Below are positions 1-8,215 of a stretch of DNA of 64,000 nt, piece by piece. The translations under genes were made by a program, and so were the position numbers. Numbering within the stretch: the stretch's first letter is position 1; every line of letters begins with the position of its first letter. The notes under the pieces are model-generated. The model searched no databases and was not told the DNA's origin. It was given only the letters and a program-made list of their open reading frames with translations. Source of the DNA: Myxococcaceae bacterium JPH2 (lineage in GTDB: Bacteria > Myxococcota > Myxococcia > Myxococcales > Myxococcaceae); the NCBI GenBank assembly GCA_016458225.1, contig JAEMGR010000001.1, positions 682,001-746,000 of the forward strand, in the 5' to 3' direction.

Positions 1-484
1 CGTTGATGGGCACGCCCGCGAAGGTCGCGTCCTCGATGGCGCGCATGCCCTGCGGCGTGCCCGGAATCTTGATGAAGAGGTTGGGCAGGCCCGCCAGCGC
101 ATGCAGCCGCACGGCCTGCTCCACCGTCCGCGCCGAGTCGTAGGCCAGGAGCGGCGAGACCTCGAGCGATACCCAGCCATCCCGCCCGCCCGTCGCCTCG
201 TGGATGGGCCGGAACAACTCGGCCGCGCGCGTGAGGTCCTCCAGCGCCAGCGGGAAGAAGGCCGCCTCACCCGTGCGCCCTTGGTCGCGCTGCTCCAGGA
301 TGGCGGCGTCGTAGGCATTCCCCTGCCGGATGGCCAGGTCGAAGATGCTCGGATTCGAGGTCAGTCCGCTGATGCCATACGCCTCGGCGTAGCGTGCGAG
401 CGTCCCCTCGTCGAGCAACCCGCGGGTGATGTTGTCCAGCCAGAGGCTCTGGCCCATCTCACGAAGAATCTGGGTGGCGAGCAT
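1..484 (-). CDS. tal: Transaldolase, N-terminal part (gene runs off the window start)
   Basis: Minus-strand frame opening at the ATG at 484-482 and still open at base 1, so about 161 N-terminal residues are visible. The reading contains LWLDNITRGLLDEGTLARY, then GISGLTSNPSIF, and further on LFIKIPGTPQGMRAIEDATF followed by AGVPIN. These match the transaldolase family (sedoheptulose-7-P/glyceraldehyde-3-P exchange in the pentose phosphate pathway, cytosolic). The Lys of the IKIPGT segment is the residue that forms the Schiff base in this family. The long actinobacterial-type N-terminus means it could be the transaldolase half of a Tal/Pgi fusion; that cannot be decided because the C-terminus is outside the window. 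Confidence 0.9.
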   Translation of the reverse strand, partial: MLATQILREMGQSLWLDNITRGLLDEGTLARYAEAYGISGLTSNPSIFDLAIRQGNAYDAAILEQRDQGRTGEAAFFPLALEDLTRAAELFRPIHEATGGRDGWVSLEVSPLLAYDSARTVEQAVRLHALAGLPNLFIKIPGTPQGMRAIEDATFAGVPIN

Positions 485-706
485 GCGCCCCCTCCTTGTC
501 CACGGCCGCGCGGAGCGACCTCTTGTCGCTCAAGGTGCGCACGCCGGACGCGAGGGACAGGACCCATCGCCCCCCACGTCATGGGGTGTCACGGATGACA
601 GGGCCGCGAGAGGACGCCATGGGTTGGGTGGAGTCTTGAGATGCGGGGCCCGCAACGTCTATGACGCGCTCGCGCCCCATCTGGGGCGCTCGCTCAAGGA
701 CCGACC

Positions 707-1348
707 ATGCTCAAGAAGATTCTTCTGGGTCTCGCCGCCGTGATCCTCGTTTTCGTGGGCGTCGTCGCCACGCGCCCCGCCAACTTCTCCGTCAGCCGCA
801 CGGCCACGCTCCCGGGCACGCCGGACATCGCGTTCGCGCTGGTCAATGACTTTCACCAGTGGGGTCAGTGGTCGCCCTGGGACAAGTTGGATCCAAACCT
901 GAAGCGCACCTTCTCTGGCGCGGAGACCGGCGTGGGCGCCGCCTACGCCTGGACCGGCAATCAGCAGGTGGGCGAGGGCCGGATGACCATCGAGGAGAGC
1001 GTCGCGGACACGTCCATCCGCATCAAGCTGGAGTTCCTCAAGCCCTTCGTGGCCACCAACACCAGCCGCTTCACGTTCAAGCCCGTGCCCGAGGGCGTGT
1101 CCGTCACGTGGTCCATGGAGGGGGAGAACAACTTCATCAGCAAGGCCTTCTCGCTCTTCTTCGACATGGACAAGCAGATCGGCGGCGACTTCGAGAAGGG
1201 CCTCGCGAGCCTGAACACCCTCGCCAAGGCCGAGTCCCTCAAGCGTGCCGAGGAGAAGGCCGCCGCCGAGAAGGCCGCCGCCGAGAAGGCCGCCGCCGCG
1301 CAGGCGCCCGCCACGGGCACGCCGGCCGTCGCCGCTCCCACGCCGTAG
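707..1348 (+). CDS. SRPBCC (START/polyketide-cyclase-like) membrane-anchored protein
   Basis: 213 aa. An N-terminal hydrophobic segment (residues 4-22) would anchor or export the protein. Residues about 28-175 read as an SRPBCC lipid/ligand-binding fold: VSRTATLPGTPDIAFALVND, then HQWGQWSPWDKLDP, and SVTWSMEGENNFISK near the end of the barrel, as in Bet v1-like polyketide-cyclase proteins. The last 40 residues are a low-complexity Ala/Glu/Lys/Pro tail with three AEKAA units. AAGGA lies 6 nt before the ATG. No ligand can be assigned. It stands alone, followed by an unrelated outer-membrane gene. Confidence 0.75.
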   Translation: MLKKILLGLAAVILVFVGVVATRPANFSVSRTATLPGTPDIAFALVNDFHQWGQWSPWDKLDPNLKRTFSGAETGVGAAYAWTGNQQVGEGRMTIEESVADTSIRIKLEFLKPFVATNTSRFTFKPVPEGVSVTWSMEGENNFISKAFSLFFDMDKQIGGDFEKGLASLNTLAKAESLKRAEEKAAAEKAAAEKAAAAQAPATGTPAVAAPTP

Positions 1349-1501
1349 TCCCATCCCCCTGGGCGCGCCACGACTTCGTGAGCGCGCCCGGTTCGGCTCG
1401 GCGCGAACGTTCCGCGCGCTGTTCAGCCGGTGGACCTCGTCGCGACCCGAGGGTCATGGACCTCGGGTGTCGCGCCTCGCATCGTCCGCGCTCCGCCCCA
1501 C

Positions 1502-2920
1502 GTGGGCGTCTCCTTGGAGCGCGCGGTGCGAAGGATTCCCCTCGGACGCGGCTGGGCCTTCTTGCTCGCGCTCACCTTGGCGCGCGGCGCGGCGGCGCAG
1601 GACGCGCACTACTGGACGCGCCAGTTCGGCAACCGCGCGTGGCTGCTCGGCGGTTCGCTGATGGGCGCTCCCGCGGACATCAGCGCCGTCTATTACAACC
1701 CGGGCGCGCTCGCGCTCCTCACCACGTCCGAGTTCGAGCTGTCCGGCTCCGTCGTCGAGTACTCGCGCATCACCGTGTCCAATGGGCTCGGGCCCGGTAA
1801 GGACCTCAGCACCTCGCGACTCAACGTGCCGCCCGCGCTGCTGGCCGGCACGTTGCGCTTCGACTGGTTGGGCCGAGCGCGCATGGGCTACGCCTTCATC
1901 ACGCGCGAGGGCTTCGACACGCGGCTGCAGCGGCAGGACACGTTCTCGGGAATGGACCTCCTGGGCATCGGAGGACTGCAATCCCTCTCCACCGACGTGC
2001 GGCTGGAGCAGGGCGTGCGCGAGTACTGGACCGGCGTCAGCCTCGCGTATCCCCTGGGAAGATTCCTGGGCATTGGCATCACCCCATTCCTCGCGGTGCG
2101 CGATGAGCACGCGTCGCTGCTCACCATCTCGCAGGGCTCTGGGAACGCAGGCCAGTTGCTCCTCGCCACGTTGAATCGCGACTACCGCATGCAGCACGCG
2201 CGGTTCCTCGCCAAGCTGGGCATCAGCTATCAGGAGCCGAAGTGGGCCGTGGGCCTGACGGTGACGCTGCCCAGCCTGAGCCTGTGGGGCAAAGGTGAGG
2301 CAACGTTCGAGCGGGCCCTCGCGCACGAGGGGCTCGCGCTGGCGCCCCTGACTCGCGTGTCCGACTTCCAGCAGAACACGCGCGCCACGTTCCGCTCACC
2401 GCTGGCGGTGGGGCTGGGCGGCAATCGCACGTTCGGCAGCACCACGGTGCACGCGGCGGTGGAGGCGTTCGCGAAGGTGGTGCCCTTCCGGCTGGTGGAC
2501 ACCCGCCCCATCGACCTGCCCGACGGAGAGGAACTGCCCAGCGCCGACATCTTCTATGGGCTCGATCCCGTGGTGAACGCGGCGGTGGGCGTGGAGCAGC
2601 GGTTGGCGGAATCGCTGCGGGCCTACGTGAGCTTCCACACCGACTTCAGCGGCGCGGTGGACTTGCCGAACACCAGCTCCCTGCTGTCCACGTGGGACCT
2701 GTACCACTGGGCCATGGGGTTCTACTTCCGGGTGAGCCACTCGCGGGTGACGCTCGGCACGGACCTCGCGTGGGGACGCCGGACGACACGCCGCCTCACC
2801 GAGCTGTTGGCCCAGTCCGGCCTGCCGCCCACCAGCGAGGCCCAGGGCGTGCGCTACTTCCAGGCCACGCTCATCCTCGGCGCCACCTTCGGGCTCGACG
2901 AGCCCCTGTTTCGTCAATGA
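1502..2920 (+). CDS. Outer-membrane beta-barrel protein, FadL/OMPP1-like
   Basis: About 472 aa if started at GTG 1502; TTG 1514 and GTG 1526 are also possible, and the frame is open upstream to ATG 1430. A signal peptide with core GWAFLLALTLARGAAA precedes QDAHYW. The mature start NRAWLLGGSLMGAPADISAVYYNPGAL matches the pattern of FadL-like proteins, in which the N-terminal hatch contains a (Y/F)NPA-type motif. The rest is a series of amphipathic strands typical of a barrel, ending in hydrophobic LILGATFGL and a terminal FRQ. Likely an uptake channel for hydrophobic compounds, but the substrate is unknown. Its 3' end overlaps the convergent membrane-protein gene by 7 bp. Confidence 0.65.
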   Translation: MGVSLERAVRRIPLGRGWAFLLALTLARGAAAQDAHYWTRQFGNRAWLLGGSLMGAPADISAVYYNPGALALLTTSEFELSGSVVEYSRITVSNGLGPGKDLSTSRLNVPPALLAGTLRFDWLGRARMGYAFITREGFDTRLQRQDTFSGMDLLGIGGLQSLSTDVRLEQGVREYWTGVSLAYPLGRFLGIGITPFLAVRDEHASLLTISQGSGNAGQLLLATLNRDYRMQHARFLAKLGISYQEPKWAVGLTVTLPSLSLWGKGEATFERALAHEGLALAPLTRVSDFQQNTRATFRSPLAVGLGGNRTFGSTTVHAAVEAFAKVVPFRLVDTRPIDLPDGEELPSADIFYGLDPVVNAAVGVEQRLAESLRAYVSFHTDFSGAVDLPNTSSLLSTWDLYHWAMGFYFRVSHSRVTLGTDLAWGRRTTRRLTELLAQSGLPPTSEAQGVRYFQATLILGATFGLDEPLFRQ

Positions 2921-4113
2921 GGCGAAGTCCCCTCGCCTTCCGGACTGGGCCGCGACGACTTTCGCTGACCACCGCGCGGGGAGGACATGGGGCCAGCGAA
3001 CAGCAGGCCCTCGTCCACCGCGCCTCGCGTCAGCGGGAGTGCGCGCGGATGCACGCGTCGCCACTCCTGCTTCCACTTCCGACGGCGCGCGCGGTGGACT
3101 TCCTGGAGGACGACTTGCGTGGCGGCGGCCACCGGCACGGCGATGACCGCGCCCAAGAGCCCGGCCATCCCGGCGCCCACCAACACCACCACGGAGATGA
3201 GCAACGGGTTCATCTTGACGGCGCGGCGTTGCACGAGCGGGCCGAGCAAGTGGGACTCGAGCTGCTGGTACAACATGAACAGCGCCAGCGCGATGAAGGC
3301 GCGGCGCAGTCCGACCGTGGCGAGCGTGGTGAGGCTGACGAGGATGGCGCTGATGACGCTGCCGATGTACGGGATGACGCCGAGCACCGCCGTCATGAGT
3401 CCGAGCGGAAGGAAGTACGGCACGCCGAGCACCAGGGACACCAGCGCCGTCATCGTGCCGCCGAAGGTGGAGACGAGCAGCGTGCCCGCGAGGTAGTTGC
3501 CCACCGCCTCGCGCATGCGGCCCACCACGCGGCGCACTTGAACGCGTCGTCGCGGGCGCACCCAGCCGAGCATCGTCGCGTAGAGGTCCTCGCCGAAGAG
3601 CAGGCCGAACACGGCCAGCGCCAGCATGGTGATGCCGGCGCCCACGAGCGCCAGCGTCGAGGAGAGGACATCCACCAGGGGCTTGGCCAGCTCTCCTGGC
3701 GCGACGTCGAAGGCCTCCTGCGGGCGGGTGAGGACGCCGTAGCGTTCATCCAGTCGGTGGATCCACTCGATGCGGGACAGCTCGGCCACGAAGCTCGGCA
3801 GCGCGCGCACCAGGTTCTGGAGCTGGTTGACGAGCATGGGGACGAGCGTGAAGACGAGCAGCCCCGTGAGCGCCAGGAGGAGCAGCGCGACGAGCGCCAC
3901 GCCAGGGCCACGGCGCACGCCCCAACGGGAGAGGAGCCGGACGAGCGGATCCATGGCGAGGGCGAGGAGGAGCGCCAGCGACAGCACGGTGAGGACGGGC
4001 CCCAGGTGGCGCAGTGCGGTCCCGACCATCACCAGCAGGACCACCTGCGCCCCGACCGCCCACACCGTCCGAGGCGGCACGTAGACGGGAATCTGCCGAC
4101 GCGAGGCCTTCAT
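2914..4113 (-). CDS. AI-2E family (PerM/YdiK-type) transporter-like membrane protein
   Basis: 399 aa from ATG 4113 (MKASRRQIPVYVPPRT); an upstream in-frame ATG at 4143 is an alternative. There are two N-terminal membrane helices, a long amphipathic stretch LVPMLVNQLQNLVRALPSF, then a block of helices containing LVLGVPYFLPLGLMTAVLGV, IPYIGSVISA and a Pro/Gly-rich GLLGAVIAVPVAAA. This order is typical of the AI-2E transporter family (about 350-400 aa). Family members include a putative AI-2 exporter and Na+/H+ antiporters, so the substrate is not implied. The C-terminal 60 residues are basic and Pro/Arg-rich. Divergent from the VOC gene, convergent with the barrel protein. Confidence 0.85.
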   Translation of the reverse strand: MKASRRQIPVYVPPRTVWAVGAQVVLLVMVGTALRHLGPVLTVLSLALLLALAMDPLVRLLSRWGVRRGPGVALVALLLLALTGLLVFTLVPMLVNQLQNLVRALPSFVAELSRIEWIHRLDERYGVLTRPQEAFDVAPGELAKPLVDVLSSTLALVGAGITMLALAVFGLLFGEDLYATMLGWVRPRRRVQVRRVVGRMREAVGNYLAGTLLVSTFGGTMTALVSLVLGVPYFLPLGLMTAVLGVIPYIGSVISAILVSLTTLATVGLRRAFIALALFMLYQQLESHLLGPLVQRRAVKMNPLLISVVVLVGAGMAGLLGAVIAVPVAAATQVVLQEVHRARRRKWKQEWRRVHPRALPLTRGAVDEGLLFAGPMSSPRGGQRKSSRPSPEGEGTSPH

Positions 4114-4248
4114 GCGCCACAAGGTAGGGAGCGCTGTCGTCATCGCGCCGAGCGGACGGACGCGCCCTCCTTGGCCGCCTCGTTCGCCTCTTGCCATCCG
4201 AGCAAGCATGGGGTGCTTCGTGGCGGGTCATGCTAGGCACGCGGGCGC

Positions 4249-4623
4249 ATGGACAAGGCCAGTCAGACGATGTCGTCGTTCGTGAAGGTGCTGGTGTCGG
4301 ACGCGGAGCGCTCGGCGCGGTTCTACGAGGCGCTCGGCTTCGAGCGGATCAGCGCGGAGCCACCGTTCATCCGCATGCGGTGGGGTGAGCACGCGGACCT
4401 GTACCTCATCACGCCGCCGCCGGGCGTGACGATGGACGGGCGAAGGGGAATGGGCGTGCTGCTCGGCTTCCGCACTGGTGATGGCGGAGTGGACGCGTTG
4501 CTCGAACGCGCACGTGACCAAGGCGCGCATGCCGACGGCCCCACCGTCCAGCCCTGGTACACGCGAGAAGTCATCATCACGGACCCGGACGGCTATCGCC
4601 TGAACTTCATCGAGCCCGCGTAG
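4249..4623 (+). CDS. VOC-family (glyoxalase/bleomycin-resistance-like) protein
   Basis: 124 aa, a single-module VOC protein. It begins VKVLVSDAERSARFYEALGF, the first beta-alpha-beta unit, and ends EVIITDPDGYRLNFIEPA, the usual last strand that carries a metal-ligand Glu in active members. VOC dimers bind metal and catalyse isomerisation, dioxygenation or drug sequestration; nothing here separates these. The first His ligand seen in glyoxalase I (GFxHI) is not obvious, so it may be a binding protein rather than an enzyme. It starts 135 bp from the divergent AI-2E-type gene. Confidence 0.8.
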   Translation: MDKASQTMSSFVKVLVSDAERSARFYEALGFERISAEPPFIRMRWGEHADLYLITPPPGVTMDGRRGMGVLLGFRTGDGGVDALLERARDQGAHADGPTVQPWYTREVIITDPDGYRLNFIEPA

Positions 4624-4874
4624 CCAGTCGCTCATCGAGCCCGCTTCCACGCGAACGACCCCAGCTCGGCGGCGGCATGGCTCGATTCGGCAGTCCATTG
4701 GAGACGCCGTCGATGGCTCCCATTGCGGCTCGCGGTCGCGGGCAAAGTACCGGGCCACCCGGAGCCGACCGGCTGGCTCCTGCTCCGGTCTCGGCTGCCC
4801 TGACTCCCCTCGGGGGGCCTCACCCGGGATGGGCTTTCGCCGCGGGGCTGGCGCTCCTAGAGAGGCAGAGCGTC

Positions 4875-6287
4875 ATGGAATCCGCGCTCGCTCAGCGGGC
4901 TGGGGAACCAGCCCTCGCCCTTGATCGCCCGATGGGCATGCGCGAGCCTTGGGATTCCGCCTTGAGCCCGCCCCGCTACTTCATCCCCCACGCCGCCAGC
5001 CCCGCCGAACCGGCGCGGATGGACGCCTCCGCCATGACGCACGCGGTGGATGCCTTCACCCTGGACGCGCCCTACCTGGGCGACCAGGAGTTCATCGTGG
5101 GCACCGACATCGTCGGCAACGTGCTCGTCGTCCCCGCTCGCGAGCGCGACACCCTCGCCTCCTCCATCCAGGCCCAGCTCGCGCACCACGAGGTCGCCTC
5201 AGCTCGGCCCCCTCGGCGCCTCGACGCCCACGCGCTGTTCTTCTTCTCCATCGAACTCGTCGAGCACCCCGCCAACGCCGAGGGCCTCAACGACCCCGTC
5301 TATCTCTACGGCACCCTCACCGGCCCCTGGCCCGGGGAGTCCACCGTGCGCGTGCCGGGACAGCTCACCGTCACGCGCGGCGATGTGCTCGCGGCCTTCA
5401 CCCGCTGCGCCCCCGATGCCTTCCAGTACGCCCGCGACGCCGAGAGCAAGGACGTCCCACGCGGCTACCACGCCCTCTTGCCGGGCGATCGCCCCGCGGC
5501 CCTCTCCGAAGGTCACGGCCTCGTGCTCGCCTACCCCGCCGTCCCCGCCGAGCTTCAGTCGAGCCACGCCGCGAATGGCCCGCAGGTGGCCTCGCTCCTC
5601 CACGATGTGCTCGCACAGCTCCAAGCCGATGCCCGCGAACATGGCGGGATGACCGCCTTCGCCTCGCGCGAGCTGCCCGTGCCGAGCCGCGCCCTCGCCA
5701 TCGCGGAGCTGGAGCTTCGCGGCTACGAAGTCACCGGCGACGTGGCTCAACAGAAGAGTTCGCGCCCCGGGCTCGCGGGCAAGCTCGCGGAGTGGCTCCA
5801 CGGCGACAAGGTGAAGGTGCCGCGCGAAGCCCCACCCACGGAGTTCCTGGAGCTGGCCCAGAACGCGCTCGAGGCGCTCCCCGGCTGGCCGAGCGAGACC
5901 GAGCGCATTCTCCGCGCACGCAGCCGCCCGGGCAGCGGGGTCCCCGTTCCTCGCTCCGTGCCCTCCGCTCCGCCCGCAGCCGCGCGCGTGATTCCACCGC
6001 GCGCGCCGCAGCCGCCGCCTCGCCCCAGCGATTGGATGCAAGACTTCCTCGACGCGCACGCCACCCAGCGCGGTGCGAAGTCGACCGTCACGCGGCTGCA
6101 AGCTCCAGCTCGTGCTCCCGAGCGCAAGGCGAGCACTCCCGAGCGCAAGGCGGGCTCACCGGATTGGATGACCGACTTCGCCTCCGGGCCTCCGGCGCCC
6201 GCTCGCCCGCGCCCCCGCGCCGAGGCCCCGCGCGCCGCGCCCGCGCCCGCGGGGAAGCCGGATTGGATGAAGGACTTCGACGACTGA
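4875..6287 (+). CDS. Uncharacterised protein with three C-terminal DWMxDF motifs; first gene of the VWA/ATPase operon
   Basis: 470 aa if started at ATG 4875 (GAGAGG lies 9 nt before); the frame is open further upstream to 4677. I do not recognise the N-terminal domain (about residues 50-280), which is mixed alpha/beta and globular in composition. The last 130 residues are Pro/Ala/Arg-rich and disordered-looking, and carry a short motif three times: DWMQDF (6030-6047), DWMTDF (6162-6179) and DWMKDF (6261-6278), the last almost at the C-terminus. Such repeated acidic-aromatic motifs on a flexible tail usually serve as docking sites for a partner. It ends 15 bp before the first VWA gene, so it probably works with those proteins. 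Confidence 0.6.
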   Translation: MESALAQRAGEPALALDRPMGMREPWDSALSPPRYFIPHAASPAEPARMDASAMTHAVDAFTLDAPYLGDQEFIVGTDIVGNVLVVPARERDTLASSIQAQLAHHEVASARPPRRLDAHALFFFSIELVEHPANAEGLNDPVYLYGTLTGPWPGESTVRVPGQLTVTRGDVLAAFTRCAPDAFQYARDAESKDVPRGYHALLPGDRPAALSEGHGLVLAYPAVPAELQSSHAANGPQVASLLHDVLAQLQADAREHGGMTAFASRELPVPSRALAIAELELRGYEVTGDVAQQKSSRPGLAGKLAEWLHGDKVKVPREAPPTEFLELAQNALEALPGWPSETERILRARSRPGSGVPVPRSVPSAPPAAARVIPPRAPQPPPRPSDWMQDFLDAHATQRGAKSTVTRLQAPARAPERKASTPERKAGSPDWMTDFASGPPAPARPRPRAEAPRAAPAPAGKPDWMKDFDD

Positions 6288-6302
6288 CCGCAGAGGAACA
6301 CC

Positions 6303-7232
6303 ATGGGACACGAGAAACCCGTCGAGCCGTTTTCGGACCTCCACCTGGAAGAGGGGCGCGTGCGCGCCGTCCTGCTCCATGACCCCACTGTCGAGGGGCT
6401 GGACATGGCCATCTACATGGACGCGTCCGGCAGCATGAAGGACGAGTACACCTATACCCAGCCCTCCCGCTCCTTCCTGGAGTGGCTGCGCGGCGCGCCG
6501 CTCAAGGAGGCCGCCAACCAGGTCGAGCCTCAGGTGCAGTGGATGCTCGAGTACCTGGCCACCAAGGACCGCAACGGCCTCTTGCGCGTGGCGTATTGGG
6601 CCACCGGCAACAGCGGCAGGGATATCGAGGTCATCGGCGAGCTGAAGGGCACGGACGTGAAGCAGTACAAGTTCCCCGGCGCGAAAAAGCTCGGGGGCTA
6701 CACGTACCTGGTGCCCGCGCTGAAGGACTACGTCCGCTACATGAAGGAGCAGGCGAACCAGGGCGCCAAGCGCGGCTGCGCCATCATCGTCACCGATGGG
6801 CGCCTGCATGACGCGGAGGAGGTGGAGCGCTTCTCCGCCGAGGTCGCGCGGGATATCGCCGCGGGCCGCCTGCCTCGCCTCAACTTCGTGCTCGTGGGCG
6901 TGGGCGACGGAATCGACGAGGAGCAGCTCGAGCAGATCGCCCACCAGGAGTTCCCCGGCGTGGGCCACCTGTGGTGCCACCGCATCGCCAAGGAAATCAC
7001 CCAGGTGGCGGAGCTGGTCGCCGTGCTGGTCGACGAGACCATGACGGTCGCGGCCGGCGGCACCATCTACGACGACAAGGGCAAGGTGCTGAAGACCTAC
7101 GAGGGCCGCCTCCCCGCAGTGCTGGAGTTCGACGTCCCCGAGGGCGCGGAGAGCTTCACCCTGGAGGTGAACGGCCAGCGCTACACCCAGCCGCTGCCGG
7201 ATGAAGACCACCACGACGAGGACCACCACTGA
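6303..7232 (+). CDS. VWA-domain protein 1 with acidic/His C-terminal tail
   Basis: 309 aa, cytoplasmic (no signal peptide). A von Willebrand A domain spans about residues 33-235: MDASGSM gives the DxSxS metal-ion-dependent adhesion (MIDAS) site at D40-S44, and GCAIIVTDGRLHD supplies the second Asp loop. A C-terminal beta-rich region follows (TMTVAAGGTIYDDKGKVL and AVLEFDVPEGAESFTLEVNG), ending in an Asp/Glu/His tail (PDEDHHDEDHH) that could bind divalent metal. AGAGGA sits 5 nt before the ATG. Its stop overlaps the start of the next gene, which is a close paralogue. The family is known for assembling or loading complexes; the exact partner here is unknown. Confidence 0.85.
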   Translation: MGHEKPVEPFSDLHLEEGRVRAVLLHDPTVEGLDMAIYMDASGSMKDEYTYTQPSRSFLEWLRGAPLKEAANQVEPQVQWMLEYLATKDRNGLLRVAYWATGNSGRDIEVIGELKGTDVKQYKFPGAKKLGGYTYLVPALKDYVRYMKEQANQGAKRGCAIIVTDGRLHDAEEVERFSAEVARDIAAGRLPRLNFVLVGVGDGIDEEQLEQIAHQEFPGVGHLWCHRIAKEITQVAELVAVLVDETMTVAAGGTIYDDKGKVLKTYEGRLPAVLEFDVPEGAESFTLEVNGQRYTQPLPDEDHHDEDHH

Positions 7233-8200
7233 TGGCCGGGCATGAAGTCATCAAGCGTCCGTTCTCGGACGTGCACCGCATGGGCGCCAAGGTCGTGGCC
7301 ACGCTGCTGCACGACCCCACCGTGGAAGGCCTGGACGTGGCCCTCTACATGGACGGCTCCGCGAGCATGGAGAACGAGTACGGCCCGCGCGGCATCCTCG
7401 CCAAGCTCGCGCCGGTGAAGAACCAGGTCGAGCCGCAGATGCAGTGGATGCTCGAGTACCTGGCCAACAAGGACCGGGACGGCAAGGTGCGCGTGGCGTA
7501 CTGGGCCACGGGCGACGGCACGCAGATCGAAATGGTCGGTGACCTCACCGGCCCCGAGGCCAAGGGCTATCGCTTCCCTGGCCCGCGCGCCTACGGCAAG
7601 GCCACGGTGATGCTGCCCGTGCTGCGCGACTTCGTGGCGCACATCAAGCAGCAGGTCTCCGTGGGCGCCAAGCGCGGGTTGGCCGTCATCATCACCGACT
7701 CGCAGATCAACGACGCCCAGGACGTCATGGCCTACGCCACCCAGGTGGCCAAGGAGATCGCCTCGGGTCGGCTGCCTCGCATCAACTTCGTCTTCGTGGG
7801 CGTGGGCAGCAACGTGGACGAGGAGCAGATGGAGGAGGTCTCGCACACCACGTACCCGGGCGTGGGCCACCTGTGGTGCCACCGCATCGCCGACCGCATG
7901 GAGGAGATGGCGGAGCTGGTGGCCGTGCTCGTGGATGAGACCATGACCGTCGCGGCGGGCGGCACCGTGTTCGACGAGCAGGGCAACATCCTGAAGACGT
8001 ATGAGGGACGCCTGCCCGCCGTGCTCGAGTTCGACGTGCCCGCCGAGTGCAAGGCCTTCACCCTCGAGGTCGCGGGCCAGCGCTTCACCCAGCCCATCCC
8101 CGAGGACCACGACGACGACGACCACGACGAGGACAAGGCCGAGCCCGAACCCGCTCAGGCCCCCGCCCCCGCCCGTCCGCATCGCGGCCACCGCCACTAA
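7232..8200 (+). CDS. VWA-domain protein 2, paralogue of the preceding gene, with acidic and His-rich tail
   Basis: 322 aa, colinear with the protein before it over its whole length (shared EGLD, PVEPQ-type QVEPQMQWMLEYLA, VGHLWCHRIA, VLVDETMTVAAGGT). MIDAS residues D41-G-S-A-S45 are intact and RGLAVIITDSQINDA gives the next Asp loop. The tail is longer: an acidic/His stretch (EDHDDDDHDEDK) and a Pro/Ala linker ending HRGHRH. The ATG overlaps the upstream stop as TGATG, so translation is probably coupled. A tandem duplication that kept both MIDAS sites suggests a heteromer. Placed 15 bp before a metal-transporting ATPase, it is inferred to act with it. Confidence 0.85.
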   Translation: MAGHEVIKRPFSDVHRMGAKVVATLLHDPTVEGLDVALYMDGSASMENEYGPRGILAKLAPVKNQVEPQMQWMLEYLANKDRDGKVRVAYWATGDGTQIEMVGDLTGPEAKGYRFPGPRAYGKATVMLPVLRDFVAHIKQQVSVGAKRGLAVIITDSQINDAQDVMAYATQVAKEIASGRLPRINFVFVGVGSNVDEEQMEEVSHTTYPGVGHLWCHRIADRMEEMAELVAVLVDETMTVAAGGTVFDEQGNILKTYEGRLPAVLEFDVPAECKAFTLEVAGQRFTQPIPEDHDDDDHDEDKAEPEPAQAPAPARPHRGHRH

Positions 8201-8215
8201 GTCGCAGGGAGCACC

